Shown in pieces: positions 1-6,879 of a stretch of 20,145 nucleotides of DNA (positions are counted from its first letter, which is position 1; every line of letters starts with the position of its first letter). Source of the DNA: Paracoccaceae bacterium. Lineage in GTDB: Bacteria; Pseudomonadota; Alphaproteobacteria; Rhodobacterales; Rhodobacteraceae. The position numbers and the translations under genes are program-made. The stretch is from positions 1 to 20,145 of the forward strand of contig SKOX01000293.1 in NCBI GenBank assembly GCA_007119835.1, given 5' to 3'. The notes under the pieces were generated by a model. The model worked only from the letters and a program-made list of their open reading frames with translations, was not told the origin of the DNA and did no database searches.

Positions 1-221
1 GCCCGCTTCGGCAGCGCCTCGACCGCAGCCGCGTCGCCGAGATCGCAGGCCAGAACATGCGCTCGCGCTCCGAGGTCGCCGGCGAGCGCCTCGAGCGGCC
101 CGGTCCGGGTGCCGGAGAGGCCGACGGCCGCGCCGCGGGCGTGCAGCGCGCGGGCGATCGCGCCGCCGATGCCGCCCGAGGCGCCGGTGACGAGCGCTCT
201 CTTGCCGCCGAGATCGAACAT
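1..221 (-). CDS. fabG: 3-oxoacyl-ACP reductase FabG, N-terminal part (cut by window edge)
   Basis: The first 73 or so codons of a short-chain dehydrogenase run off the left edge. The translation opens MFDLGGKRALVTGASGGIGG, the family's TGxxxGIG NAD(P)-binding loop (about residues 13-19) just after the first beta strand. FabG reduces 3-oxoacyl-ACP to 3-hydroxyacyl-ACP with NADPH in the type II fatty-acid cycle in the cytoplasm. The ATG at 221 has a strong GGAGGGAG ribosome site just upstream. It lies 103 bases behind fabD on the same strand, the usual fabD-fabG order, which separates it from the many other short-chain dehydrogenases. The Ser-Tyr-Lys catalytic residues lie outside the window, so the assignment rests on the N terminus and the neighbour. 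Confidence 0.88.
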   Translation of the reverse strand, partial: MFDLGGKRALVTGASGGIGGAIARALHARGAAVGLSGTRTGPLEALAGDLGARAHVLACDLGDAAAVEALPKR

Positions 222-324
222 GGCTCCCTCCCTCATTGCTCCGCCGATACCGTCGGCGCGCGGATCGGAGTTCCGCATGGCGTGACCGTCGCAGGGCGCT
301 GCGCCCGCTTCTGCGGCGCCCGCA

Positions 325-1245
325 TCAGCCCTTCGCCGCCGCCACGTCGCCGGCGGCTCCCACCGCCCGCGTCTCGGCGTCCTTCGCGATCCGCCGGATC
401 ATCCCCGACAGCGCCTTCCCCGCCCCCACCTCGACGAAGCGCGAGACGCCCTCGGCCGCCATCCATTCGACGCTCTCGCGCCAGCGGACGCGCGCCGTCA
501 CCTGCCGGACGAGAAGCCGCCGGATCTCCGCGGGGTCCGTCACCGGCCGCGCCGTCACGTTCGCGACGAGCGGCGCCGACGGGGGGCCGAGTTCGACGTC
601 GCCGAGCGCCTGCTCCATCGCAGCGGCGGCCGGCTGCATCAGCGCGCAGTGGAAGGGCGCGCTCACCGGAAGCAGCACGGCGCGCTTCGCCCCGCGCTCC
701 CGGGCAAGCGCCGTGGCGCGCTCGACAGCACCGCGGTGGCCGGAGACGACGATCTGGGCGGGGTCGTTGTCGTTCGCGGCCTCGCAGACCTCGCCCGCGG
801 CGGCCTCCGACGCGATCGCCTCCACCGCTGCGAGATCAAGGCCGAGGATCGCCGCCATCGCCCCCTCGCCCACGGGAACCGCGGCCTGCATCGCCTCGCC
901 GCGCAGCCTGAGCAGGCGGGCGGCGTCGGCGACCATCAGGCTGCCCGCGGCGCAGAGTGCCGAGTACTCGCCCAGCGAATGGCCCGCGACGAAGTCGGGC
1001 GCCGCCAGCCCCTCGGCCTCGAGCGCGCGATAGGCGGCGAGCGAGGTCGCCATCAGCGCCGGCTGGGCGTTCGCGGTCAGGGTCAGGGCATCCGCCGGCC
1101 CCTCCCAGATCGTCTGCGAGAGCTTCTCGCCGAGGGCGGCGTCGACCTCCTCGAAGACCGCACGCGCGGCCGGATAGGCCTCCGCAAGATCGCGGCCCAT
1201 CCCGACCGTCTGGGCGCCCTGGCCCGGAAACACGAAGGCCTGCAT
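325..1245 (-). CDS. fabD: Malonyl CoA-ACP transacylase FabD
   Basis: 306 aa, a normal FabD length. FabD moves malonyl from CoA to acyl carrier protein to supply the chain-extension unit for fatty-acid synthesis in the cytoplasm. Visible hallmarks are FPGQGAQ near the N terminus (Gln9 and Gln12, oxyanion region), the nucleophile motif GHSLGEY with Ser90, a catalytic-region Arg at 115 (RGEAMQ), and VSAPFHC with the catalytic His199. The start at 1245 is preceded by GGGAGG at a spacing of about five, which supports it. It is followed by fabG on the same strand and diverges from rpsF. A weak promoter pair for this strand may lie at 1270-1298 (TGGACG, 17-base spacer, TAGGTA), but I would not rely on it. 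Confidence 0.97.
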   Translation of the reverse strand: MQAFVFPGQGAQTVGMGRDLAEAYPAARAVFEEVDAALGEKLSQTIWEGPADALTLTANAQPALMATSLAAYRALEAEGLAAPDFVAGHSLGEYSALCAAGSLMVADAARLLRLRGEAMQAAVPVGEGAMAAILGLDLAAVEAIASEAAAGEVCEAANDNDPAQIVVSGHRGAVERATALARERGAKRAVLLPVSAPFHCALMQPAAAAMEQALGDVELGPPSAPLVANVTARPVTDPAEIRRLLVRQVTARVRWRESVEWMAAEGVSRFVEVGAGKALSGMIRRIAKDAETRAVGAAGDVAAAKG

Positions 1246-1303
1246 CGATCCTCCCGTCGCAACCCGCCCTACCTAGCCGCCGCGCCGAATCCCGTCCACC
1301 CCC

Positions 1304-1331
1304 TTGCCTTTTCGGCCGGGGCGCGTATACG
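1304..1331 (+). promoter_or_regulatory. Candidate sigma-70 promoter for rpsF-rpsR-rplI
   Basis: TTGCCT at 1304-1309 and TATACG at 1326-1331 are separated by 16 bases. This is the best promoter-like pair in the fabD-rpsF divergent gap and would start transcription near 1338, leaving a leader of roughly 95 bases before rpsF. It is a prediction from hexamer match and spacing only. Confidence 0.5.
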
Positions 1332-1373
1332 GACGCCTCCCTCCAGAGAATGCGATCGCGCTGCCTCTCGTAC

Positions 1374-1399
1374 GCGGGCCGGAGGGTGAAGGTCCCCGT
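1374..1399 (+). promoter_or_regulatory. Candidate S6:S18 autoregulatory hairpin in the rpsF leader
   Basis: The leader can fold with CGGG (1375-1378) pairing CCCG (1395-1398), a three-base CCG bulge at 1379-1381, then GA (1382-1383) pairing TC (1393-1394), and a purine-rich loop at 1384-1392. A G-T pair (1374/1399) may extend the base. A bulged CCG in an rpsF leader hairpin is the described recognition element by which the S6:S18 complex represses its own operon in many bacteria. I recognise the arrangement by eye; the inner stem is only two pairs, so confidence is moderate. Confidence 0.45.
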
Positions 1400-1432
1400 T
1401 TTGAAGCGCGCCGGAAAAGACAGGTGATCGGG

Positions 1433-1816
1433 ATGGCTCATTACGAGCACGTCTTCATTGCGCGTCAGGATCTCTCGAACGCGCAGGCCGAGGGGCTCAT
1501 CGAGCATTTCGGCCAGGTCCTGAAGGACAACGGCGGGTCGCTCGTCGGCCACGAGTACTGGGGCCTCAAGACCATGGCCTACAAGATCAACAAGAATCGC
1601 AAGGGGCACTACTGCTTCATGCGCTCCGAGAGCCCGGCGCCGGCCGTGCACGAGATGGAGCGGCTGATGCGGCTCCACGACGATGTTATGCGGGTGCTGA
1701 CCGTAAAGGTCGACAAGCACGAGGAAGGCCCGTCCGCCATGCTGCAGTCCCGCGGTCGAGACGATCGTGGCGACCGGGGCGACCGCGGCGGACGCCGCCC
1801 GCGGCGCGAGGACTGA
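1433..1816 (+). CDS. rpsF: 30S ribosomal protein bS6
   Basis: 127 aa. The start is the ATG at 1433 (MAHYEHVFIA), matching the conserved S6 N terminus; the frame is open further upstream but that stretch has no S6 similarity and carries the leader. The S6 fold covers about residues 1-95 (YEHVFIARQDLS, then YWGLKTMAYKINK). S6 binds 16S rRNA in the platform as a heterodimer with S18, whose gene follows 13 bases later. The C-terminal 20 residues or so form an Arg/Gly/Asp-rich tail with RGD repeats ending RRPRRED, a length-variable and probably disordered extension. It is the first gene of the rpsF-rpsR-rplI operon. Confidence 0.97.
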   Translation: MAHYEHVFIARQDLSNAQAEGLIEHFGQVLKDNGGSLVGHEYWGLKTMAYKINKNRKGHYCFMRSESPAPAVHEMERLMRLHDDVMRVLTVKVDKHEEGPSAMLQSRGRDDRGDRGDRGGRRPRRED

Positions 1817-1829
1817 GGGGTAAAGGGTC

Positions 1830-2057
1830 ATGGCAAATCGCACATTTTTCCGCCGGCGCAAGTCCTGCCCGTTCTCGGGCGCCAACGCTCCGGCCATCGA
1901 CTTCAAGGACGTGAAGCTCCTGCAGCGCTACGTCTCCGAGCGGGGCAAGATCGTGCCCTCCCGCATCACCGCGGTGAGCTCCAAGAAGCAGCGCGAGCTC
2001 GCGCAGGCGATCAAGCGGGCGCGCTTCCTCGCGCTCCTGCCCTACGCCGTCCGCTGA
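1830..2057 (+). CDS. rpsR: 30S ribosomal protein bS18
   Basis: 75 aa, full length for S18. The sequence [12 protein letters not shown] followed by [19 protein letters not shown] is diagnostic. S18 pairs with S6 on the platform of the 30S subunit. It carries a single Cys in the N-terminal basic segment, so a four-Cys zinc form is excluded. The start lies 13 bases after rpsF, with the purine-rich GAGGGGTAAAGGGTC ahead of the ATG as ribosome site, and 11 bases separate it from rplI. Co-transcription with rpsF is clear from the spacing. Confidence 0.97.
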   Translation: MANRTFFRRRKSCPFSGANAPAIDFKDVKLLQRYVSERGKIVPSRITAVSSKKQRELAQAIKRARFLALLPYAVR

Positions 2058-2068
2058 GGGAGACAGAG

Positions 2069-2671
2069 ATGGAAGTGGTTCTACTCGAGCGGGTCGCGAA
2101 GCTCGGCCAGATGGGCGAGGTCGTGAAGGTCAAGGACGGGTTCGCCCGCAACTTCCTGCTGCCGCAGGGCAAGGCGCTCCGGGCGACGGACACGAACATG
2201 AAGCGCTTCGAGGAGCAGCGCGCCCAGCTCGAGGCGCGCAACCTCGAGGCGAAGAAGGAGGCCGAGAAGGTCGCCGGCAAGCTCGACGGCCAATCCTTCA
2301 TGGTCATCCGCTCGGCGGCCGAGTCCGGCGCGCTCTACGGCTCGGTGACGACGCGGGACGTGGCCGACGTGGCGACCGAGGGCGGCTTCAGCCTCGACCG
2401 GCGGCAGATCCAGCTCGACCACCCGATCAAGGAGATCGGCCTGCATCAGCTCACGGTCTCGCTCCACCCGGAGGTCGACGTGACGATCACGATCAACGTC
2501 GCCCGCTCCCCGGAGGAGGCCGAGATCCAGGCCGCGGGCAAGTCGGTTCAGGAGGTCCGCGCCGAGGAGGAAGCCGCGCTCGACGCCGAGGCGGCCGCCG
2601 AGTTCGACATCGAACGCCTCTTCGAGGAGGAACCCCGGCCCGAGGGCGAGGAATCGCGCACTGGCGACTGA
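2069..2671 (+). CDS. rplI: 50S ribosomal protein bL9 with long acidic C-terminal tail
   Basis: 200 aa, against about 150 for the classic protein. The N-terminal rRNA-binding domain shows the L9 signature ([20 protein letters not shown], residues 13-32). A charged connecting helix spans roughly 41-75 and the C-terminal domain about 76-148. The final 50 residues are an extra, strongly acidic extension ([15 protein letters not shown], then [11 protein letters not shown]). L9 binds 23S rRNA near the base of the L1 stalk and influences frame maintenance. Such a tail is, to my knowledge, common in Rhodobacterales L9, but its role is unknown to me. The ribosome site GAGGGAGA precedes the ATG. It is the last gene of the operon, with a hairpin 27 bases downstream. 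Confidence 0.96.
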   Translation: MEVVLLERVAKLGQMGEVVKVKDGFARNFLLPQGKALRATDTNMKRFEEQRAQLEARNLEAKKEAEKVAGKLDGQSFMVIRSAAESGALYGSVTTRDVADVATEGGFSLDRRQIQLDHPIKEIGLHQLTVSLHPEVDVTITINVARSPEEAEIQAAGKSVQEVRAEEEAALDAEAAAEFDIERLFEEEPRPEGEESRTGD

Positions 2672-2698
2672 GCGGGAAAGCTCCTGCATGAACGAACT

Positions 2699-2722
2699 GC
2701 GGCCGCTCTCCGGGGCGGCCGC
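2699..2722 (+). terminator. Candidate terminator hairpin after rplI
   Basis: GCGGCCGC occurs twice, at 2699-2706 and 2715-2722. Because it is self-complementary it forms a perfect 8-bp stem around an 8-base loop, 27 bases after the rplI stop. No T-run follows (CTCTGCAT), so termination would be weak or factor-assisted. Confidence 0.4.
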
Positions 2723-2769
2723 CTCTGCATGAGCGGGACGCATCTTCCGTCTCCTCAACGACCCGAGGT

Positions 2770-2814
2770 GCTCCGCGTGCGAGGCACACGGAGCCGCCCG
2801 CCGCTTCGGCGGCG
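2770..2814 (+). other. Two adjacent hairpins, possible structured RNA
   Basis: The first hairpin (2770-2794) has an 11-bp stem with one C-A mismatch and the loop GAG. The second (2799-2814) has a perfect 6-bp stem CGCCGC/GCGGCG closed by a TTCG tetraloop with the stabilising C-G closing pair. They lie between rplI and the phosphate genes. Whether they belong to an rplI 3' region, a pit leader or a small RNA cannot be told from sequence. Confidence 0.35.
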
Positions 2815-3103
2815 CCGCAGCCGTCGGGAGCATCGTCCGGTCCCCTCCGCATCAGCGTCGAAGGGTTCGTCCACGCCCAGCCACAGGCGGACCCTGTTCC
2901 GCTCCTACTTAGCTCCTGTCCTTGAGACGCACCGGCATCACCATGGCGCAAAAGTAAGCTCTACATCACCACGCCGCCGTTCGCGAAAGGATCGTCCACC
3001 GCTTTGCATCGGCACTGAAAGCTCAATCCATCGCCCTCGGCCGGTCGACGGATCTGCGGCGCTGCAGCGGCACCTGGGTCGCAAGGCTCACTGGGAGCGA
3101 GAC

Positions 3104-3259
3104 ATGAAGACGAATTATTCGCACCCGGCAGCGGAAACACGCCCCTCCGCATCGCGTTGGCCGACACCCCGGCGCGGTGCTGAGATCGAGCGCATCCTCG
3201 CCGCGCGCGAGGATCCGGAACGTGAACCGGACAGGCAGCGGCAAGGGCGCGAGCTATGA
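3104..3259 (+). CDS. Small ORF overlapping the start of the phosphate transporter gene
   Basis: 51 aa, not recognised. The ATG at 3104 has GGAG at a spacing of six, and the stop TGA (3257-3259) overlaps the ATG of the transporter (3256) as ATGA, the classic layout for translational coupling. The product is hydrophilic and basic-acidic mixed: MKTNYSHPAAETRPSA at the start, then EIERILAARE near residues 27-36, which could be a short helix, then a charged end. There is no signal peptide or membrane segment. The upstream part of the frame is longer but lacks a ribosome site and looks non-coding. It may be a leader peptide that delivers ribosomes to pit, or chance. Evidence is limited to the ribosome site and overlap. 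Confidence 0.4.
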   Translation: MKTNYSHPAAETRPSASRWPTPRRGAEIERILAAREDPEREPDRQRQGREL

Positions 3260-4857
3260 CGACGCACGGGACGGCAGACGAGGCGACGAAACCGGCTCGG
3301 GCGCAGCCTAGCACGCGGCTGGTCGGGGCGCTGGTTGTCCGGCTGGCGATCTGCGCCGCCTTCGTCGGCATCGTGGCCCTCTACGCGCTGCTCCGCGGTG
3401 GCGAGTTCGCGGTGATGATCGCGCTCGCCGCGGGCTTCGGGGCGTACATGGCCCTCAACATCGGCGCAAACGACGTAGCGAACAACGTCGGCCCCGCCGT
3501 CGGCGCGCGCGTGCTCACGCTTGGCTCGGCGCTCGCCATTGCGGCGGTCTTCGAGGCGGCAGGGGCCATCATCGCGGGCGGAAACGTCGTTGCGACCATC
3601 CGGGGCGGCATCATTGATCCCGAGCTCGTGCCTGACGTGCAGAGCTTCGTCTGGCTGATGATGGCGGCACTGCTTGCGGCGGCGATCTGGCTGAATGCCG
3701 CGACCGCGCTGGGCGCGCCGGTCTCGACGACGCACTCGATCGTGGGAGGCGTGCTCGGCGGCGGGATGGCGGCGGCCGGGCCTGGGATCGTCAACTGGGC
3801 AGTGATGGGCAGCATCGCCGCGAGCTGGGTCGTCTCGCCCGTGCTCGGGGCCGGCATCTCGGCCGCGCTTCTCTACCTCGTGAGCCGCACGATTCTCCAG
3901 CAACCCGACGTCCACGCAGCGGGATGCCGCGTCGTCCCGCTGCTCGTCGGCGCGATGGCCTGGGCCTTCGCGACCTACCTCATGCTGAAGGGCGTCCAGC
4001 GGATCATGCCGGTGGAGCCGGGCGCCGCCGCCGCAGCCGGCCTCGTCGCCGGCGGTCTCGGCTGGCTCTTCATGCGCTCGGTCGTCAGACGCAGGATCGC
4101 GATGGAGCGGCCTGGCGCGGCCGCGGTCAACCGGCTTCTCACGGTGCCGCTCGTATTCGCGGCGGCGCTTCTGAGCTTCGCGCACGGCTCGAACGACGTC
4201 GCCAACGCCATCGGGCCGCTCGCCGCCATCGTCGACGTGCTGAGCGCTCCCGAAGGCGATATCGCGGCAGCCGCGCCGATCCCGCTCTGGGTGATCCTGA
4301 TCGGTGCGATCGGTATCGTCATCGGTCTCGCGCTGTTCGGACCGCGGATCATCCGCACGGTCGGCAGCGAGCTGACCAAGCTCGACCCGACGCGCGCCTA
4401 CTGCATTCTCATGGCGGCGGCGCTGACGGTCATCCTCGCGAGCCAGCTCGGGCTGCCCGTCTCGACGACGCATGTGACGGTGGGGGCGGTGCTCGGCGTC
4501 GGCTTCTTGCGCGAGTACCTCCGCGCGAGCTACGAGCGGACGCTCGATGAGATCCGCGCCCATCATCCGCCCGGCGATCAGGCCGCGATCGACGCCTTCA
4601 TCTCGCGCTTCACCGCAGCGCCGATCGCCCAACGCGGGACGATGCTGAAAGACCTGAAGCGCCGCTTCCGCGAGGACCGGGGCACCGCCTTCCTGGACAA
4701 GAAGGAGCGCAAGCGCCTCCAGAAGGCGCATCGGCAAGTGCTGGTGAAGCGCGAGCTTGTGATCCGGATCATCGCCGCCTGGCTCATCACCGTGCCGGCG
4801 ACGGCGCTGATCGCGGCATTCCTGTTCTTCACCTTGCGGGGCATGCTGATGCCCTAG
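3256..4857 (+). CDS. Inorganic phosphate transporter, Pit/PiT family
   Basis: 533 aa, multi-pass inner-membrane protein. PiT proteins import inorganic phosphate with a cation (H+ in bacterial PitA). The family's inverted duplication is plain: GANDVANNVGPAVGA at 70-84 and GSNDVANAIGPLAA at 311-324, each followed by a VSTTH element (156-160 with IVGGVLGGG, and 402-406 with VTVGAVLGVG). A hydrophilic charged stretch at about 420-500 (KRRFREDRG, KKERKRLQK) precedes a last membrane span (about 503-528). The ATG overlaps the stop of a 51-codon ORF. A second phosphate-transport-type gene follows after 272 bases on the same strand. No PhoU-like (DUF47) partner gene adjoins it, unlike many pit loci. 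The symbol pitA is plausible, but subtype is not resolvable here. Confidence 0.93.
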   Translation: MTTHGTADEATKPARAQPSTRLVGALVVRLAICAAFVGIVALYALLRGGEFAVMIALAAGFGAYMALNIGANDVANNVGPAVGARVLTLGSALAIAAVFEAAGAIIAGGNVVATIRGGIIDPELVPDVQSFVWLMMAALLAAAIWLNAATALGAPVSTTHSIVGGVLGGGMAAAGPGIVNWAVMGSIAASWVVSPVLGAGISAALLYLVSRTILQQPDVHAAGCRVVPLLVGAMAWAFATYLMLKGVQRIMPVEPGAAAAAGLVAGGLGWLFMRSVVRRRIAMERPGAAAVNRLLTVPLVFAAALLSFAHGSNDVANAIGPLAAIVDVLSAPEGDIAAAAPIPLWVILIGAIGIVIGLALFGPRIIRTVGSELTKLDPTRAYCILMAAALTVILASQLGLPVSTTHVTVGAVLGVGFLREYLRASYERTLDEIRAHHPPGDQAAIDAFISRFTAAPIAQRGTMLKDLKRRFREDRGTAFLDKKERKRLQKAHRQVLVKRELVIRIIAAWLITVPATALIAAFLFFTLRGMLMP

Positions 4858-5129
4858 GCGATCTCCGGTCGCGGGACGCCGAGACCTGACGGTTTCCAGG
4901 TGGGCCGACGGGCCGGGGCCGCGCGAATACTTCCCGATGCGGGCAGCATTCCGATGATCCGCACCTGGAACCGCGCTGTAGAAGCTGCGCCACGCCGATC
5001 GCGCCGCTCGCTGCGCGGCAATCGAGCCTGAGCCCGGCTTGCGCACGCGACGGGAACTGGCGCACAGTAAGGCCCGTTCATTCTCAAGCTTCGCGAGAGC
5101 ATACGAACGACGAACCGGAAGGCGCTTCG

Positions 5130-6839
5130 TTGGCCGGCCACATGATTCTTCTCAACCTCATCGGCGGCATCGCGCTGCTCCTGTGGGGTACCAGCATGGT
5201 CAAGACCGGCGTGCTGCGCACCTTCGGGAACGCGCTGCGCCGCCTGCTTGCCAAGGCAACATCCGCGCAGGCCCGCGCCGCCGCGGCGGGGTTCGGCGCA
5301 GCCGCGTGCCTGCAAAGCTCGACGGCCGTCGCGATGCTGCTTTCGGCCTTCGTCTCGCGGGGCATGATCGCGCTCGCGCCCGCCCTCGCGGTCATGCTCG
5401 GCGCCGATCTCGGCACCACCCTCGTCGTCCAGGTGCTCGCCTTCGATCTCTCTGCCCTCGTCCCGGTCCTGCTCGCAGCGGGCGCCGCGCTCGCGCTGAT
5501 CGCCCGAAGCAACCGCGCCCAGCAGATCGGGCGGATGGTGCTCGGCTTCGGCCTGATGATCCTCGCGCTCGGCCTGATCGTGGAGGCCTCGGAGCCGATG
5601 CGCGAGAGCGAGGTCCTGCACCTCGTCCTCGAGCGCCTTGGCGCCGATCCGATCCTCGCCCTCCTGATCGGCGCGGGCCTGACCTGGCTCTTCCATTCCT
5701 CCGTCGCCTTCGTCCTCTTCGCCATGTCGCTGGCGGGGGCCGGGGTCATCGGGCTGCCGCTCGCCGTCATCCTCGTGCTTGGCGCGAATCTCGGCGCCGG
5801 CCTCGTGCCGATCGGACTGACGGCAGGCAGCCCGACCGCGGCGCGCCGCGTCCTCTACGGCAACCTCGCCTTCCGGTCGGGCGCCGCGCTCCTCGCCCTT
5901 GCGCTCGTCGGGCCGCTTTCGGCCTACGCCGCCGACCTCCCCGGCGGAGCGGAGCGCCAGGTTGCCCACGTCCACACATTGTTCAACGTCACGCTGCTCG
6001 TCGTCTGCCTGCCGCTCACGCATCTGGCCGCCCGCCTGCTCGAGCGGACCTTCCCCGAGTCCGACCATGAGGACCGACTCCGCCCCCACCGGCTCGACGA
6101 GGCCCTTCTCGACCGACCGTCCCTCGCCCTCACGGCCGCCACACGGGAACTCCTCGGCATGGCCGACACACTCGAGACCATGCTGCGGCGCACGGCGGTC
6201 ATTCTCGAGACGGGGGACGAGGGACCGATCGAGGAGATCCGCGCCCTCGAACAGTCCGTCGACCTCACCCACGAGGATCTCCAGGACTACCTTGTCCGGC
6301 TGCTGCGCATGCCGCTCGACGCAGAGCATCATGGCCGCGTCATCGAGCTCCTGCTTTTCGCCACTAATCTCGAGCATGTGGGCGACATCATCGACAAGGG
6401 GCTCGTCCGCGCCGGCCAGAAGAAGCAGCGACTCGAGGTCGACTTCTCGCCCGAGGGCTGGCGCGACCTACGGACCTACCACGCCCGCGTGCTCGACCAG
6501 CTCCGCCTCGCGCTCACGGTCTTCGTCACGCGCGACGGAGACTCGGCTCGCGAACTCGTCGCCGAAAAGGACCGCCTGCGCGGGCTCGAGGCGGAAGCGA
6601 CGGAGCGCCACCTCGAGCGCCTGCGGGAAGGCACGCCTGCCTCGATCGAAACCTCCGGGCTGCACCTCGACATTCTGCGCGACCTCAAGCGCATCGCCGC
6701 GCATCTGACCGCCGTGGCGCACCCTCTCCTCGAAGAGCAGGGTGTCCTGCGCGGTTCCCGTCTGAAATCGGAGAAGAAGGCCAAGAGGTCGAAGCTCGAC
6801 GCTGAACGCGCGCCGGATCCCGCCACCTCGCCACGCTGA
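5130..6839 (+). CDS. Na/Pi cotransporter-like membrane protein with C-terminal PhoU-like domain
   Basis: 569 aa. The N-terminal half, about residues 5-300, is a Na/Pi cotransporter (NptA/SLC34-like) membrane domain with two repeats: QSSTA at 62-66 followed by GADLGTT at 91-97, and HSSVA at 189-193 followed by GANLGAG at 218-224. The C-terminal half, about 330-545, is soluble, helical and charged, with the PhoU-like phrase LLLFATNLEHVGDIIDKGL. This is the usual architecture of bacterial NptA-like proteins; transport may be of phosphate, but some relatives are regulatory. In the second repeat the usual Gln is His189. I chose the TTG start at 5130 because GGAAGG lies eight bases upstream; ATG at 5142 is an alternative without a ribosome site. 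Confidence 0.9.
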   Translation: MAGHMILLNLIGGIALLLWGTSMVKTGVLRTFGNALRRLLAKATSAQARAAAAGFGAAACLQSSTAVAMLLSAFVSRGMIALAPALAVMLGADLGTTLVVQVLAFDLSALVPVLLAAGAALALIARSNRAQQIGRMVLGFGLMILALGLIVEASEPMRESEVLHLVLERLGADPILALLIGAGLTWLFHSSVAFVLFAMSLAGAGVIGLPLAVILVLGANLGAGLVPIGLTAGSPTAARRVLYGNLAFRSGAALLALALVGPLSAYAADLPGGAERQVAHVHTLFNVTLLVVCLPLTHLAARLLERTFPESDHEDRLRPHRLDEALLDRPSLALTAATRELLGMADTLETMLRRTAVILETGDEGPIEEIRALEQSVDLTHEDLQDYLVRLLRMPLDAEHHGRVIELLLFATNLEHVGDIIDKGLVRAGQKKQRLEVDFSPEGWRDLRTYHARVLDQLRLALTVFVTRDGDSARELVAEKDRLRGLEAEATERHLERLREGTPASIETSGLHLDILRDLKRIAAHLTAVAHPLLEEQGVLRGSRLKSEKKAKRSKLDAERAPDPATSPR

Positions 6840-6879
6840 CGCACCGTCTCGTCGTGAAGCGCTCCGGCGGCGTCGGCCG

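Larger units (their letters stand above)
2672..3103. other. Gene-free 432-bp gap between rplI and the phosphate-uptake genes
   Basis: No recognisable protein on either strand. The open frames here are very rich in Arg, Ser and Pro, as expected of GC-rich non-coding sequence. The gap holds a perfect 8-bp inverted repeat at 2699-2722 and two consecutive hairpins at 2770-2794 and 2799-2814. The part from about 2900 to 3100 has a more balanced base composition, which is where a promoter for the downstream genes would be expected. I could not find a convincing hexamer pair or Pho box. Confidence 0.6.

Noticed and set aside
2910..2935. Possible Pho box upstream of the phosphate genes (CTCCTAC TTAG CTCCTGT)
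   Set aside because: The 11-base periodicity is suggestive, but the repeats match CTGTCAT poorly. I would not call it without a matrix score.
2672..2960. Transposase remnant on the minus strand in the rplI-pit gap
   Set aside because: The three minus frames were read; none gave a transposase motif, and no terminal inverted repeats or target duplications were found.
2729..3103. Upstream extension of the small ORF before pit (a 176-codon frame)
   Set aside because: The extra residues are dominated by Arg, Ser and Pro, there is no ribosome site at 2729, and the frame runs through the hairpins. Only the last 51 codons have start evidence.
3115..5046. Long 643-codon frame on the minus strand opposite pit
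   Set aside because: Its Arg/Asp/Glu/His-rich composition is the mirror of a GC-rich gene, and the plus strand encodes a clear transporter with all family motifs.
5039..6070. Arg/Pro-rich 343-codon plus-strand frame overlapping the Na/Pi gene
   Set aside because: Out-of-frame shadow of the Na/Pi cotransporter-like gene.
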